Assembly (NCBI GenBank): GCA_015680685.1
Contig: MNCI01036530.1
Location: 168,610-232,609, forward strand
Length of the DNA: 64,000 nt
Source: Gnetum montanum
Taxonomy: Eukaryota; Streptophyta; Gnetopsida; Gnetales; Gnetaceae
Direction: 5' to 3'
A program made the position numbers and the translations under genes. A model generated the notes under the pieces. That model was not told the origin of the DNA and searched no databases. It saw nothing but the letters and a program-made list of their open reading frames with translations. Every line of letters starts with the position of its first letter. Positions within the stretch are counted from its first letter, which is position 1. Positions 22,896 to 34,086 of the stretch are shown here, in pieces.

Positions 22896-23260
22896 AATTT
22901 CTGATCCAAATTTACAGTCACCTGGCTACAATTAGAAGTTCAATTTGCACGTTTCTTCTCCTCAACCTCGCTATTGCTTCCAAAATCTGACCTGTGTGTT
23001 CGTCAATCTGGCAAACCGCAAATGTTCTCCTTGACGGCAGGATCTCAAAGTTTTATAAATTGTGAAGAGAATGCCCAATTTGTAAATGTTTCGCTTCAAT
23101 TTAGCATTCAACGGGAAAAAGTGATTTTTTAATTTATTCTCTAGTTTTTTGGTTTTGTTTTTTCTTTTCTTTTCTTTTTCCCGGAGTGATGGGGTGCGCT
23201 CCGCTAACTCTCCGCTAACCCAAAGTTCAAGCTCGTGGGCCGCTTTTAACGATAACTAGA
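22896..23260 (-). promoter_or_regulatory. Probable promoter and 5' UTR of the SPF30-type gene
   Basis: On the minus strand a TATA-like TTTATAAAA lies at 23051-23059, about 155 nt upstream of the ATG, implying a leader of roughly 125 nt. Further upstream at 23236-23241 is TGGGCC (plus-strand reading), a site II-type motif common in promoters of plant housekeeping genes. Two direct copies of CTCCGCTAAC lie at 23199-23208 and 23210-23219. The stretch is GC-richer than its surroundings. Function is inferred. Confidence 0.45.
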
Positions 23261-24356
23261 TGGATAAGGTTACGCTACTGGCTTGAGTTTTCATATGGTC
23301 CTGGAAAACAAAAAATTAATGTTATAAAAGTAAAAACGTTCGTATAAAACCAAACCTATATCATGGAACGTAGAGCATAGAAGGCACCATTAGAATAAAT
23401 AATTTAACTTAGGTAATAATGCAACAAATTACGTTAACTTGAATTTGAGATTTTTCAAAATACATAATACTCAAATATTAATTATTTTATTATTACATGC
23501 AAATCACAAATCTTCCACCTTGTCCATTTCCAAATTATATCTCAAGCTTCAAAGGTTTAGTTAGAGATTAAGTTGATTCATCTTTTGCAACCTTGGTTCA
23601 GATTTATGAGTGATAAAAACTCTAGTACAAGTAACCTTATTTAGTATGGTTCTTTACAAAGGAGCTCTTTTAATATATATATATATATAGGCTATCATCT
23701 ACTTCATTTGATTCTTTCTTCATTTTACTTATACTACTGATTATAGTCAATCTTTGGTGAGAAGTCAATTCTTGAAAGAGTGGTTCTTTCTTTTGTTATT
23801 AGCCTAACTATAAGGATGAAATCCTTAGTAGGAATCTCCAAATCCATTAAGTCTTTCTTTTCTTATTATTACTATTTATTCTATCACATGCTACTTGTGT
23901 ATTCTTTACCCTTTCTATCTAGTTTGTCAAATGCTATGTGTATTTGATACTTTATTTTGATTAATAAAACGTTTTTTCAAGATTAACACCCCACTCCCCT
24001 AGCTTGAACTTAAGATTTATTGCTTACGAAGCAATAAACAAATAGATGTGTATTTTATGATAATAAGTATTATTACATAGTGGATCACATTTGCCTTACT
24101 ATGTGAGTAAGGGTTGTTCTACCAACCCTAAATTTCATTGTCTCAACAACAAAATAATAATAAATCTTATTATTTTAGCATTGAAATTAAAAGTTTGAAA
24201 CTAAGCATTGTTTAAGAAAGGGGGTGTTAGACTCCAAAAATAAAATATATTATAAAGAAATAAATTAGAGTACAGTCGTAGAGAAGCATCAAAAAGAGGT
24301 AAAACTCTAGCAAAAGAGAATGGCCCAATAGTTTTGGAGATGCTCTTTTAGGTTTT
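23261..24356. other. Repeat-derived spacer with a PPT-like motif
   Basis: No coding region. A TA microsatellite lies near 23671-23690. At 24214-24225 the plus strand has AAGAAAGGGGGT followed by GTTAGACTCC, the look of a plus-strand copia polypurine tract next to an LTR start, but no element could be traced. Confidence 0.3.
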
Positions 24357-25292
24357 TGAAGCAGGTTCACTCCACTAATTAATTACCAAATACTAAATCC
24401 AAATATTACGAAAATACAATTCATTTGCTAGAAAACAAGAAAAGTAGCTATCTTCAATTATTCAATTAGAAGATTACAACAAGATTCTTGACACCAACAA
24501 ACATCCAAAAACTTTCACACTCAAACAATATTGCAGAGCATGAAGCTCTACAACTACACAATGGTTGTTCTCAATGCAATACACAACCAATAGAGAATCT
24601 CTTCCCAAATTGGTATTAAGATCCTAACTCACATGTAAGATACAAGAGACTAGAACACACAGACCAACACACCACACAATTGATCTTGGAACTACAATTA
24701 CCAATTACACTCCCTCAATGTGCTCTTAGACCCTTTTTTACTAAGCTCTCCAAACTTAAAGCTATCTTTCTCACTTATGGTACCAACAATTGTGAATTAC
24801 ATCAATATTTATGAACAACAAGAAGATAAGAAATTTGGAAATCGTTCCTCAACTCAACTTGAGGTTCTTTAGTTATTTTTGTAGTATTCTCACCTTTTCC
24901 TTGGTTGTTTCCATCTTTTTCCAACTTACCTTGTCTGTTTTTCAAATTGGGATAGATAATTTTAGAAGTTTTCCTAACTCTATAGGTTGTCTTTGATCTT
25001 GAAAGTTGTTTTCTGTCAAAATTCAACTTGTATGGGAGACATCTCCTATGTAAGTCGGATGTCTCATTCTAGTAGGAGATGTCTTATGCAAGAAGTCTTC
25101 TCTGCAATAAGATGTCTTTCTAGAGAAGACTTCACTTTCAACAAGACATCTTCTCTAACTCTAAGACATCTTCTGTCGACCCCAAGTCTTAGTTAAGACA
25201 TCTTCCTATCCCTCAAGATGTCTTCTTCAAGCTTAAAACTTGCAAACAAAAGTGTAGGAAAGAACAAGGGGATTGGAAGAGATGTCCCTACA
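24357..25292 (-). repeat. 3' LTR of the chromovirus (copy a)
   Basis: 936 bp reading TGAAGCAGG...GTCCCTACA on the plus strand. It aligns along its length with 31079-32108 and 44952-45986: shared blocks GTTCACTCCACTAATTA, AGCTATCTTCAATTATTCA, ACACAACCAATAGA and GTTGATCTTGGA-like. The U3 part (25035-25225) is an array of AGACATCT and AGATGTCT in both orientations. A TATA-like ATAAATATTG is at 24804-24813 on the minus strand. Confidence 0.82.
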
Positions 25293-25374
25293 CCAGCTCT
25301 CCTACCATTCAAAAAGTGAACTAATGTGAATAAGGAAGTAAGGATTGAAGTGATTCCTAACTTATGAAGTTTGA

Positions 25375-25470
25375 TCTCATGGACCCATACAACATCATCT
25401 ACATACTAATCCTCAAAATGGATCAAATATTTATGCCTCTTGACTTCTCAAGTGCTAAAAGCTTCCCTCT
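25375..25470 (-). pseudogene. Chromodomain-like tail of integrase
   Basis: Minus strand reads HKYLIHFEDxYVDDVVWVHE. The pattern KYLIxFxxxxxxDxxWxxE is that of a retroelement chromodomain, placed as expected between integrase and 3' LTR. Such domains direct integration to marked chromatin. Only this core is readable; the assignment is plausible rather than firm. Confidence 0.45.
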
Positions 25471-26479
25471 ACTTGAGTATGATTACCTTCCCCTCCATTG
25501 AAGGATTGGACTAATTAATAGCCCCCTTCAACTCATCAATGCTACCCTATATGGTCTTCTCATCAACTAGTCCATGATAGTGCATAAGATTTGAAACATT
25601 AAACATAGAAGACATAACAACATCATTTGATAATAAATCTCAAAAGCATTATCATTAATCTTAGCCTTGCTTTTAAAATGCCTCATCTTCTTGGCTTTCA
25701 ACTTAGAGAAGTTAACACCTCACAATCACTTCTTCTTCAAGTGCACCCAAACCAAGTTATCAATAATGAAATTAGGTTTCCATTTGCTCTCATTTCTTTT
25801 AAGGACTCTCTCTTTAGCCTTTTTCTCAAGATTTGATTTTACTTGTGCATCAAGATCCCTCATATCTTACACAAAATTAGCACGAAGTTGAGCTTCATCA
25901 TCAAAGCTCTTCAAAGTGTTCACCATCTTTGGACAAAATCCATAGTTTACATCAAATGGGCTTTTACCAATAATAGCATGAAAAGAATTATTATATCATG
26001 ACACAAAACATTTTCCCACCTGTTTGGTTGTCTATCACATAAACATCTCAATGTGTTTACTAGGGATTTATTTACCATATTCTTTTGGTCATTAGATTGT
26101 GGATGATATTCACTAGAAAAATTTAACTTTGTTCTAAAATTTTTCAAAGGGACCTCCAAAAGTGACTTGTGAATTTGAACTTTCTATCACTAACAATATT
26201 CAAAGAAATTCCATGCAACTTTACAACATGCTGGAAAAACAAATTTGCAACATGAGAAGTATCACTCATCTTCTTGTATGGAATGAAGTATGCCATTTTG
26301 GGAAGTGTATCAACAACAACAAATATAGCATCATTTCCACTTTCGATTTTTGGAATATCACTCACAAAATCTAGAAACATACTTTCCCATGAACCCTTGG
26401 GAATTGGCAAAGGCATATAATGTCCATCCATTCCTTTACCTCCTTTGAACTTCTAACAAGTCAAATACTCCAAAAATTA

Positions 26480-27640
26480 TAATATTTTAGTCGCCATAAT
26501 AGGCCAAACATAGTGTTTACCCATAAGTTCCAATGTTTTATCCCTACCCATGTAACTTGCAATGTCACTATAATTCTTTTCAAACAAAAGTGTCTACCCA
26601 CAAGTTCCAATGTTTTATCCCTACCTGATGAGCGATGAGGTACCCCCGACGCCCAACCATATGAATCACAAGCATTCATGCATGATCTGATTGAATTTCA
26701 TGGATGGGACTAGTTGTGGGATCTAGATCATTATGCCTTGATTGCAGTTTTTTGTCTTCCCACTTGGACTAGTGCTAGCTTTGTCACATATGATTTAGTC
26801 CAAAGTGAGGTATATGATTCTTGATGTTGTTTTGGCCTTATGCTACTCCTAATGATAATGAAGAAATCAATTATTTAAACTAATTACAATAGAAAGTAAA
26901 GTTTAAACTAGCCTACAAGTGATGAGTGTTTATGCCTAGATTGTTGTACACATCATGAACCCACATATCCACTACTAGGATTACCAAGCACTATGCTATT
27001 GGGCAAACCAAGCAATAACACTACTGGGATTACTAATCGAATATGTGTTTACGGTCAAAACTAGTCATGCTCATTCCACCAATTCATTAATATGCATGGA
27101 AATGTAAATATTAAATAAGTACATAAAACATAAATTACATTAAAAGTAAATTTAATCTTAGTCAAAGTGTTGCAATGAATAAGAATCAATCTCAATCTTA
27201 TTGCCATTCATGGAATGTGTCCAAGTACACTGCCACTTGAATAAGATGTCATACAACTGACTAAGATCCACATTGTGGGCACTCACTAACTATTCTCTAT
27301 AGACTATGGAATAAAATTACAAGAGTTTGGCTACTCTATTGACAAAAGAATGCTAATACATGGAAGGAGCACATGTATTTATAGACTTTCTTGTGGAGCT
27401 ACATTGATGGGATCTCATAAACGTAGCAAAAACTATGTCGACATGGCCCCATCAACGAGGAACAATGTTGATAGGGACCCATCAATGTGACACTTTGATG
27501 CTTCATCACTACCCATGTAACCTGCAATATCACTACAATGCTTTTCAAACAAAAGTGTCTACCTAGAACTTCCAATGTTTTATCCCTATCCATGTGACCT
27601 GCAATGTCATTACAATGCTTTTCAAACAAAATCCTTTTTT
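26480..27640. repeat. Tandem triplication of a ~76-bp integrase segment
   Basis: The segment with TTCCAATGTTTTATCCCTAC, CATGTAACYTGCAATGTCAC and CTTTTCAAACAAAA occurs three times: about 26486-26562, 26605-26625 continued at 27514-27566 (split by the solo LTR), and 27569-27640. It encodes the zinc-binding start of integrase on the minus strand. It arose before the LTR insertion, because that insertion lies inside the middle unit. Confidence 0.8.
26626..27508 (-). mobile_element. Solo LTR, TGATGA...TCATCA family, copy 2
   Basis: 883 bp, TGATGAGC at the left and CTTCATCA at the right, flanked by a perfect 5-bp duplication CTACC (26621-26625 and 27509-27513). The empty site is documented by the neighbouring tandem unit CCCTACCCATGTAAC. 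The minus strand matches the plus strand of copies 1 and 4: start TGATGAAG, TATA box at 27376-27383, TACTTGGACACATTCC-like R/U5 block, end GAGGTACC...GCTCATCA. Confidence 0.9.
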
Positions 27641-27690
27641 TAAATCATAATTAGAAACACATACCTTTCCATTCTTAAATAATAATTCAT

Positions 27691-28330
27691 CTTGAATATG
27701 ATAGTCCCTCCACTAGTCTATCCTACTCATCAATGGCTCTTTGAGGATCCTCCAAACCTACCCAAAATCATCATCATGCTTATACAAAGGAGCAAAACCA
27801 TCCATACCTTCTACATGAGATACATTGAACTTAACCACATGCACTTAGACAAGACATCAACCATCATATTGGCTTTCTTACTTTTGTGCGTCAACATAAA
27901 ATTGAGCTCCTATAACTATGCAACCCACTTTACACATTTTGCACTCAACTTCTTTTGTGAATTTAGAAATTGAAGTGCTTTGTAATCTATCATCAATGTG
28001 AACTTCTTGGACAACAAGTAATGCCTATAATGCTTGATTGCTTAAAAAATAATGTACAATCCTTTTCATATATGTTATATTTTTTCCTTGAATCATTTAA
28101 CTTCTCTTAAAAGAAAGTAATAGGCCTACATTATTGTAAAGGTATCCTACTAATGGCAAGTCGAACAACATCCACCTCCACTTGAAAAAGCTTATGAAAA
28201 CTTGGAATTGCAAGCGCTGGTTCACTGCTAATCTTTGCTTTTAACAAGTTAAAGTTCCCTTGGATTTTATTATCCCATCTAAGATCTTTATTTTTCTTCA
28301 ACAAAGTAAACATAGGTCACAAAATACCAC
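27691..28330 (-). pseudogene. Chromovirus RNase H and connection
   Basis: Minus strand: WDNKIQGNFNLLKAKISSEP and AIPSFHKLFQVEVD near 28270-28160, then KHYRHYLLSKKFTLMIDYKA with LQFLNSQKK near 28045-27960 (TDH block changed to IDY), and LTHKSKKANMMVDVLSK near 27890-27840, matching the KSNKVADALSR block. Stops in several places. It would remove the RNA template in active relatives. Confidence 0.78.
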
Positions 28331-28970
28331 TAAATTTTTTTATGAATTATCTATAAAAACCTCCTAAGCCAAGGAATGATCTTACCTTTCTACTATTCTT
28401 AGGAGTTAGCCAATCCCTAATAGCCTTTACCTTGGTGGCTTCCTCAAAATTTCATTTTTAGAAACCACATGCCCCAAATATGTGATTTTCCTTTTAAAGA
28501 AATAACTTTTCTTCACATTGATTACTAACTGTTCCTCCTCCAACTTAAGACACTCTATCCTCAAGTGATCCAAGTGCTTTTCCTCATTAGAGCTATATAC
28601 CAAAATATTATTAAAGAATATAATACAACACTTACTAATCAAGTCCTTCAATACATCATGCATCAACCTCATGAATGTAGCAAGTGCATTTGTGGGCCTA
28701 AATGGCATCATCAACCACTCAAATAATCCATTTGGTGTCTTGAAAGCTATCTTCCACTCATCACCAGGGCTAATTCTAATTTGATGGTACTAACTCTTTA
28801 AATCAATTTTGCTAAAAAATTTAGCATTGGTAAGAACATCAAGGATATCATCCATCCTTGGAATAGGAAATCTATACCTCATTGTTATAATGTTCATTAC
28901 CCTAGAATTAATGCACATCCTTCATTCATTATTGTCTTTCTTTAGCACTAGCATTGCTATAACTGCATAA
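28331..28970 (-). pseudogene. Chromovirus reverse transcriptase with mutated active site
   Basis: Blocks on the minus strand: FPIPRMDDILDVLTNAKFFS then KIDLKS-stop-YHQIRI near 28880-28770, MMPFRPTNALATFMRLMHDV near 28714-28655, IIFFNNILVYSS near 28630-28590, ITYLGHVVSK near 28485-28455, and ATKVKAIRDWLTP with FLGLGGFYR near 28442-28350. The catalytic pair YxDD reads FFNN: both Asp codons became Asn, so this copy could not polymerise even without its stops. Confidence 0.82.
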
Positions 28971-29335
28971 GTTCAAATGGATTCCATTACAAAACCATTT
29001 ACAAGTAACTCCTCTCCATATATTTGTAATTTAGCATGATGATTCGGTACCATATAGTAAGCCCTCTTATTTGGAATGGTAGCACTAGGAATGAAATCAA
29101 TCTAATGCTATATATTTTTCATTGGTGGCAATCCATCCAATTCCCCCTTGAACACTTTGGAAAATTTCTCCTTCAAGCCTAGCACACTAGTATGAAGTTC
29201 AACTTACACATCATTATGGTTAATAGTCACTGTTTTCAAAACAACAAAACCAAAATTTGTTTCATCATGTTTCTTAATATATTTCCTCTCTTCTAGAAGG
29301 ATTAAGAAAGCATTAAGTGAGCTTTGTTGCCTCAC

Positions 29336-29735
29336 TTATTTTGCTATCATGGGAATCAACTCATGGATTCCATCAGGTCTAGCTACACTCCACATGTTTC
29401 TTGCTCCATCAAAGTGAGAACCATTGTTAAAATTCCAAGATCTACTAAGATTTACATTAGCACAATCTATTGGAAGTACATGACATTTCAAAACATCATA
29501 AAAACCTTTAATTTTAAATTTCAAAGTAAATTGTTTTCTCACTTCTTGAGAAAAATATCTAGACAAACAATGCACTTTATAGGATCTAGGATGAGGATTA
29601 GTTACCAATCCCAATCTAGAAACTATCCTAGAAGAAATAGTATTTTCTTGGACTCCTCCATCAATCAAAACATGAATCCATTTCCCACTAAGCAATAATC
29701 TAGCCCTAATCCAAAATAATAGTTTTCTATTAGCA
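29336..29735 (-). pseudogene. Chromovirus protease
   Basis: Part of a 232-codon open minus-strand stretch (29336-30034). LSGKWIHVLIDGGVQENTIS near 29695-29635 is the active-site block of the IDGGS type, followed by RIVSRLGL, HPRSYKVHCL and NLSRSWNFNNGSHFDGARN near 29450-29390, matching the LLGRPWQFDRxxxHDG block. The Ser/Cys after GG is Val. The reading frame is unusually long for this element. Confidence 0.75.
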
Positions 29736-31020
29736 TGATCTTCTCTACCCACATTCCTCATAAACATCTCCAATTTTGGGAGCATTAGGATTACCTCTAT
29801 GAAGATCTTGGCTTGATGTCTCCTATATCTTCTTGGTTTGCACATCTTTGACCTTGGTTGTCTTATGAAGTGAATGTTCCATTTGCTTGTGTCCTCATTA
29901 TCCACACTTGAAGCACTAGATTTTTGATGAGCTATTACCTTAACCCTTACCTCCCTTACCTTGGTCCTTCTTGGCTTTACCCTTCTTATCACCTCTTTCA
30001 GTTTTCTGATCATGGCTACCATCCTTGTCTTCAATTTTGTACTTGGATTTCTTTTTAGACTTGGATCCCTTCCCCTTCTTCTTGAAATTTTTTTTTACTC
30101 TTGTTTATGAATCTTCTTAATTTTTTCTTAGCCTTGAGTGCCAAATCATAAGCCTCATCTAGAGTTTCTAACTCTTAAAAAGACAACTCTTGTTGATATG
30201 TCATTTTAAGACCTCCTAAAAAGATTATAGTCTATTCCTATTCCTCATAGTTTACCTTAGCTTGATGGAATAGATCATAAAATTTGATGTAGAATTCTTT
30301 GACATCCTTGTTACCTTACCTGATGAAATTCAACTTCATAATAGTCTCTTGTCTTTGATGAGACTATTCAAATTTCCTTTTTAACCTATATTTCATCATA
30401 TTTCAATCTCTGATGGGTTGACCATTTCATCTTTCATAACCTTGGTACTCCTTGTTTCACCAAGTAGAAGTCATATCTTCTAATTTCAATTTAGCAATAG
30501 GTACCCTCAAGTTATTTGATATCTCGTCTAACTAAAAATGCTTTTCAAGTGCCTTCAACTAGATTGTAAAAGAAGTGGTGCTATCTACACCATTGAAAGT
30601 CTTCAACTTAACATATGAAAGTCTTATAGCATTTCTAAATACTTTAGCAAACCTTGCCTCATCTTCCTTGTCAAGCTTACCTAGAGAGTATTTACCACTA
30701 CTAAAGTCCTTGAAATTCTCATATGAGAAATAGGATTCTCTCTCATTGGAATCCTTAGCTAATGGTTTCCTACACTTCCATAGTTTGATTGTCCTTCCTC
30801 TTCATCCACCTCATCTCTACATGGTTATGAAACTTTTTAATTTGAATGTGCATGCTCATCACCTTTGCATGTCTGGATATGACTAGGTTCGGTATTCCTA
30901 TCTACCTTTGTGCTAATATCATCCAATTAAGCAACCATCATTTGGAAGGCAAACTACATGCTCTCCATGTCTCTATTTAGAAGTTGCACTTGTTTCTTCC
31001 TAGGTTTCATCTGAACTAAA
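29736..31020 (-). pseudogene. Chromovirus gag with zinc knuckle
   Basis: The minus strand reads CFKCGxxGHKQMEH near 29918-29875, a CCHC knuckle whose last Cys is lost and whose linker carries stops. Upstream is a lysine/arginine-rich linker (30034-29940), then ERESYFSYENFKDFSSGKYS near 30752-30690 and capsid-like helices to about 31000. Heavily interrupted. It would package element RNA. Confidence 0.65.
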
Positions 31021-31057
31021 CAAAATGCTTAACCAATTCCAAGAAATAATAAATAAA

Positions 31058-31072
31058 AAGCTTTGATACAAA
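31058..31072 (-). promoter_or_regulatory. Primer binding site (initiator tRNA-Met type)
   Basis: The minus strand reads TTTGTATCAAAGCTTT directly inside the 5' LTR, close to the plant PBS TGGTATCAGAGC complementary to tRNA-iMet. Position and orientation fit the element. Confidence 0.65.
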
Positions 31073-31078
31073 TAATAC

Positions 31079-32108
31079 TAGAGCAAGTTCACTCCACTAA
31101 TTAATGACTTTCAAATACTAAATCCAAATTTTATTAAAAGATAATTAATTTGCTAGAAAATGAGAAAAATAGCTATCTTCAATTATTCAATTAGAAGATT
31201 ACAACATGGTTCTTAAAATTCATAAACATCAAAAACCTTTCATACTCAAATAATATTGTAGAGCATGTGGCTCTACAACCACACATTGATTATTCTTAAT
31301 GCAAGACACAACCAATAGAAAATCTCTTCAACAACTTGGGCTTGAGATCTTAACTCATAAGTAAGACACAAGAGAATAGAAGACATAGACTAACACATCA
31401 TAAGTTGATCTTGGAGCTGAAATCACCAATTGCATTCACCCAATGTGCTCACCCATTGTCTCTTTCTTAGCTCTCCACACTCAAGAGCTTTCTTCTCACT
31501 CATGGTTCTAACAATCATGAAATACATAGTATTTACCACAAATCAGAACATAAGAAAACTAGAAACCTTTCCTCAACTTAACTTGAGGATTTTTAGATGT
31601 TTTTCAAGTATTTTCACCTTCTCCCTAACTATTTTCATATTTTTCCATCTTATTTTTACTATTTCATGAATTGGAACAGGTATTATCGAAAGTTTCCTTG
31701 ATCGTATGGATTGTCTTTGGCCTTTGGAAGACATCTCCTATGAAATACTAGCTCTGGAAGAAGAAGTCTCCTATTTTTCTAAGATGTTTTCTCCAGGGAC
31801 AAGATGCCTTCTTCACTGGCAAGATGTCTTGTCTAAGAGGTCTTGTAGTTAGGAGAGACATCTTATGCAAGATGTCTCCTAACAACAAGAGACATCTCCC
31901 CCAAGACATCTTTTTCTTAGACAAGATATCATGCTCAAGATGAATTTCAAAATAGCAAAATATGTTCTTTCCTTTTTATATGTCTCTTATCAATTCTAGG
32001 TCTTTGACAAGGCATCTCCTAGCCCTTAAAGATATCTTCTTTAAGTTTGAAACCTTCAAAAATAAATGTAGGGAAGGAACAAAGGGGATTAGAAGAGATG
32101 TTCCTACA
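31079..32108 (-). repeat. 5' LTR of the chromovirus (copy b)
   Basis: 1030 bp aligned with 24357-25292. It ends GATGTTCCTACA and begins TAGAGCAAG, where the other copies begin TG. The U3 array of AGACATCT/AGATGTCT spans about 31725-31930. It is more diverged from the 3' LTR than a recent insertion would be. Confidence 0.8.
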
Positions 32109-32478
32109 CGATTACCAGGCTGTTTCTCAAATTAGGATAGGTAAATTTGGAAGTTTTCCTTGCCGTACAGGTCATTTGTGATCTTGGAAAGATATCTCCT
32201 ATCAAAACTCAACTTACAGGGGAGACATCTCCTATGTAGGCAAGATGTCTCTTCCTAGCAGGAGATGTCATGTGCAAGACATCTTCTTTGTAGTAAGATG
32301 TCTTCTAAGAGAAGATTGCACTTTCAAAAATACATCTTCTCTCACTATAAGACATCTTCTGTTAGCCTCAAGTCTTAGCCAAGACATCTTCCTATCCCCA
32401 AAGACATCTTTTTGAAGCCCAAATTCTGCAAACAAAAATGTAGTGAAGAATAAGGGGATTGAAAGATGTGTTCATCCA
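32109..32478 (-). repeat. Partial extra LTR fused to copy b
   Basis: Follows copy b directly and matches the right third of copy a (24930-25292): CTGTTTCTCAAATTAGG-like start, GGAGACATCTCCTATGTA, CAAGACATCTTC, AAGTCTTAGCCAAGACATCT, end AAGATGTGTTCATCCA. It resembles copy a more than the adjacent copy b. Likely an LTR left by recombination or by an older insertion. Confidence 0.75.
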
Positions 32479-33409
32479 CTAGGTTTTATCCTTACAATTA
32501 ATTCTGAAAAATATTTCCTCTAGGTAGGAAAAGAATTAGACTTTGCCCTATTTCAGAAGCATTTTTTTGGATTTTCACTTCTTGTTAAAATATTCATGTA
32601 ACTAAAAAGTTAAAAAAAGGAGAAAAGATGTTTATATTTAGGACTATAGTTAAACATGAGTTGTTAAATAATGTTATCTTAAGTAGATAAAGGGATAACA
32701 TTAGCTAAAAATCTCTATGATAAACCACATTCAATAGAAATTTTCAAATGGCATAGTCAATAAGTAAAAAAGGAACTTCAAATATGAGTCAAAAACCCTT
32801 GAAGTTGAGAAGTATTGCTATATAAAACTTCCTCCAATCTTAGCTAAAACCATGAAAACACAAGTTGCACTAAGACTAAGAACTTTGATCAAGTAGATAA
32901 GTAAAAAAGCATTAGATGAATGAATCTTCCATATTACAAAGAAGACATCTAAGGTCATGAACATCCAAATAAGAGAAATGAATACCAATAGCTAAACCTT
33001 GATGAATTAAATGCTATAAAAATGCTTCATTTTTCAAGGATTGAAAGCATTCCATATCTTCTAAATCTAATACTTCTATAATTGCACATTATGATTGACA
33101 TTACATAAATAATTAAATCTTGACCAATTACTGGTATGAAAACTAATAATAGCATAGGAAACCTTTGATTGGAATTAAAAAAATTGAATTTCCATTGATC
33201 CATAAAAAATGAAAAAGCCATTATTAGAATTCTAAATAGATAAAGTTTGATCAAGAGTATGCAAAAGATCTAAAAAAGTAGGCTTTTTAGAGAAATTAAT
33301 GTCATAGAGAATATGGCATGCAAGCTAAGTAATCCATCAATTATACCTACCAAGAGAGGGATTTTATTTTTTCTCTTTAATTTTTCTCTAGTAGATTTGA
33401 TTTCTCTAG
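32479..33409. other. No gene seen
   Basis: AT-rich sequence without a supported coding region or recognisable repeat. Confidence 0.3.
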
Positions 33410-33655
33410 AATTTTCCTATATGGGGTTCTAAATTACTTTCAACCTCATCAACCAATATTGAAATTTTTGCTTCTTCTATAAATGCAATATGTTTTGATG
33501 ATTTTGAGAATGCAGATTTACTAGGTGGTGAGCAAAAATATGTGATGCCTTCTTCTAGTGATATTGATGCAACTAAGATAGGTGATTTTGGTCTTCTTGA
33601 AGATGTATATGAGTCACTAGTTGCTTATTTTATAACAGGATATGTATTCATTTAA
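33410..33655 (+). CDS. Unrecognised 81-codon open stretch, partial
   Basis: Open in one frame from a TAG at 33407 to TAA at 33653. It reads IWGSKLLSTSSTNIEIFASS, then CFDDFENADLLGGEQKYVMP and IDATKIGDFGLLEDVYESL. Acidic, protein-like composition unlike the surrounding A/T runs. No early ATG. It could be an exon fragment or a piece of a mobile-element ORF. Confidence 0.25.
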   Translation, partial: NFPIWGSKLLSTSSTNIEIFASSINAICFDDFENADLLGGEQKYVMPSSSDIDATKIGDFGLLEDVYESLVAYFITGYVFI

Positions 33656-34086
33656 ATTTTGAATTACCTACCTCATAATCCATGTTTTGCTTTACAATTT
33701 AATGATGTGATGTAAAAACATGACATTCAACTTTTCTATGCTAGGTATTATTCTCGATTATTTTTGCTTATTGAGCTAAGAAATTTTTTGATGGTGCAAC
33801 ATACCCTAGATATAGGATCATTTATACATAAGCTTATAGTATAATCATTCATAAGTGGACTCTAGATTTTAATATTCTAAAGTTTCATATTTTGTTAAGT
33901 TATTTAATCTTTCATTCACTTGTCAAAAAGTTAAGTAAGAAATTATTAGTATATTTGATTCCATTAAGCATATGAAATCTATTTCTACAACATTTAATTT
34001 TCATAGAACCTTTATTTATTAAAATCACTCTTCTTAATCATAAAAAGAAATTGTAGTTATAGGTAGGTAAAAAGGCTTATGTTTAA

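Larger units (their letters stand above)
25480..27690 (-). pseudogene. Chromovirus integrase, interrupted
   Basis: From the right: HHCC module KHCNDIAGHMDRDKTLEVLG (27629-27540 region) repeated in tandem, solo LTR at 26626-27508, then MPLPIPKGSWESMFLDFVSD near 26415-26350 (first catalytic Asp in the FLDFVSDIP block), GNDAIFVVVDTLPKMAYFIP, and LHGISLNIVSDRKFKFTSHF with the second Asp near 26185. SSEYHPQSNDQKNMVNKSL follows near 26110-26050 (catalytic Glu lost in the Q-T-E-x-x-N block). Frame changes occur near 26155 and 26440. Dead. Confidence 0.8.
24357..32478 (-). mobile_element. Chromovirus (Ty3/gypsy), both LTRs recognisable, decayed
   Basis: Minus-strand order from the right: LTR, PBS, gag with zinc knuckle, protease, reverse transcriptase, RNase H, integrase, chromodomain-like tail, LTR. 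The protease IDGG block, the KSQV...DPDF-type linker and the chromodomain-like end place it in the chromovirus group. It contains a nested solo LTR (26626-27508), a partial extra LTR at its 5' end, and very many stops. Lineage within chromoviruses is not resolved. Confidence 0.85.

Noticed and set aside
25035-25225. Regular AGACATCT/AGATGTCT spacing that looks CRISPR-like
   Set aside because: The units are short, alternate in orientation, have no constant repeat-spacer structure, and are part of a plant LTR repeated in three places.
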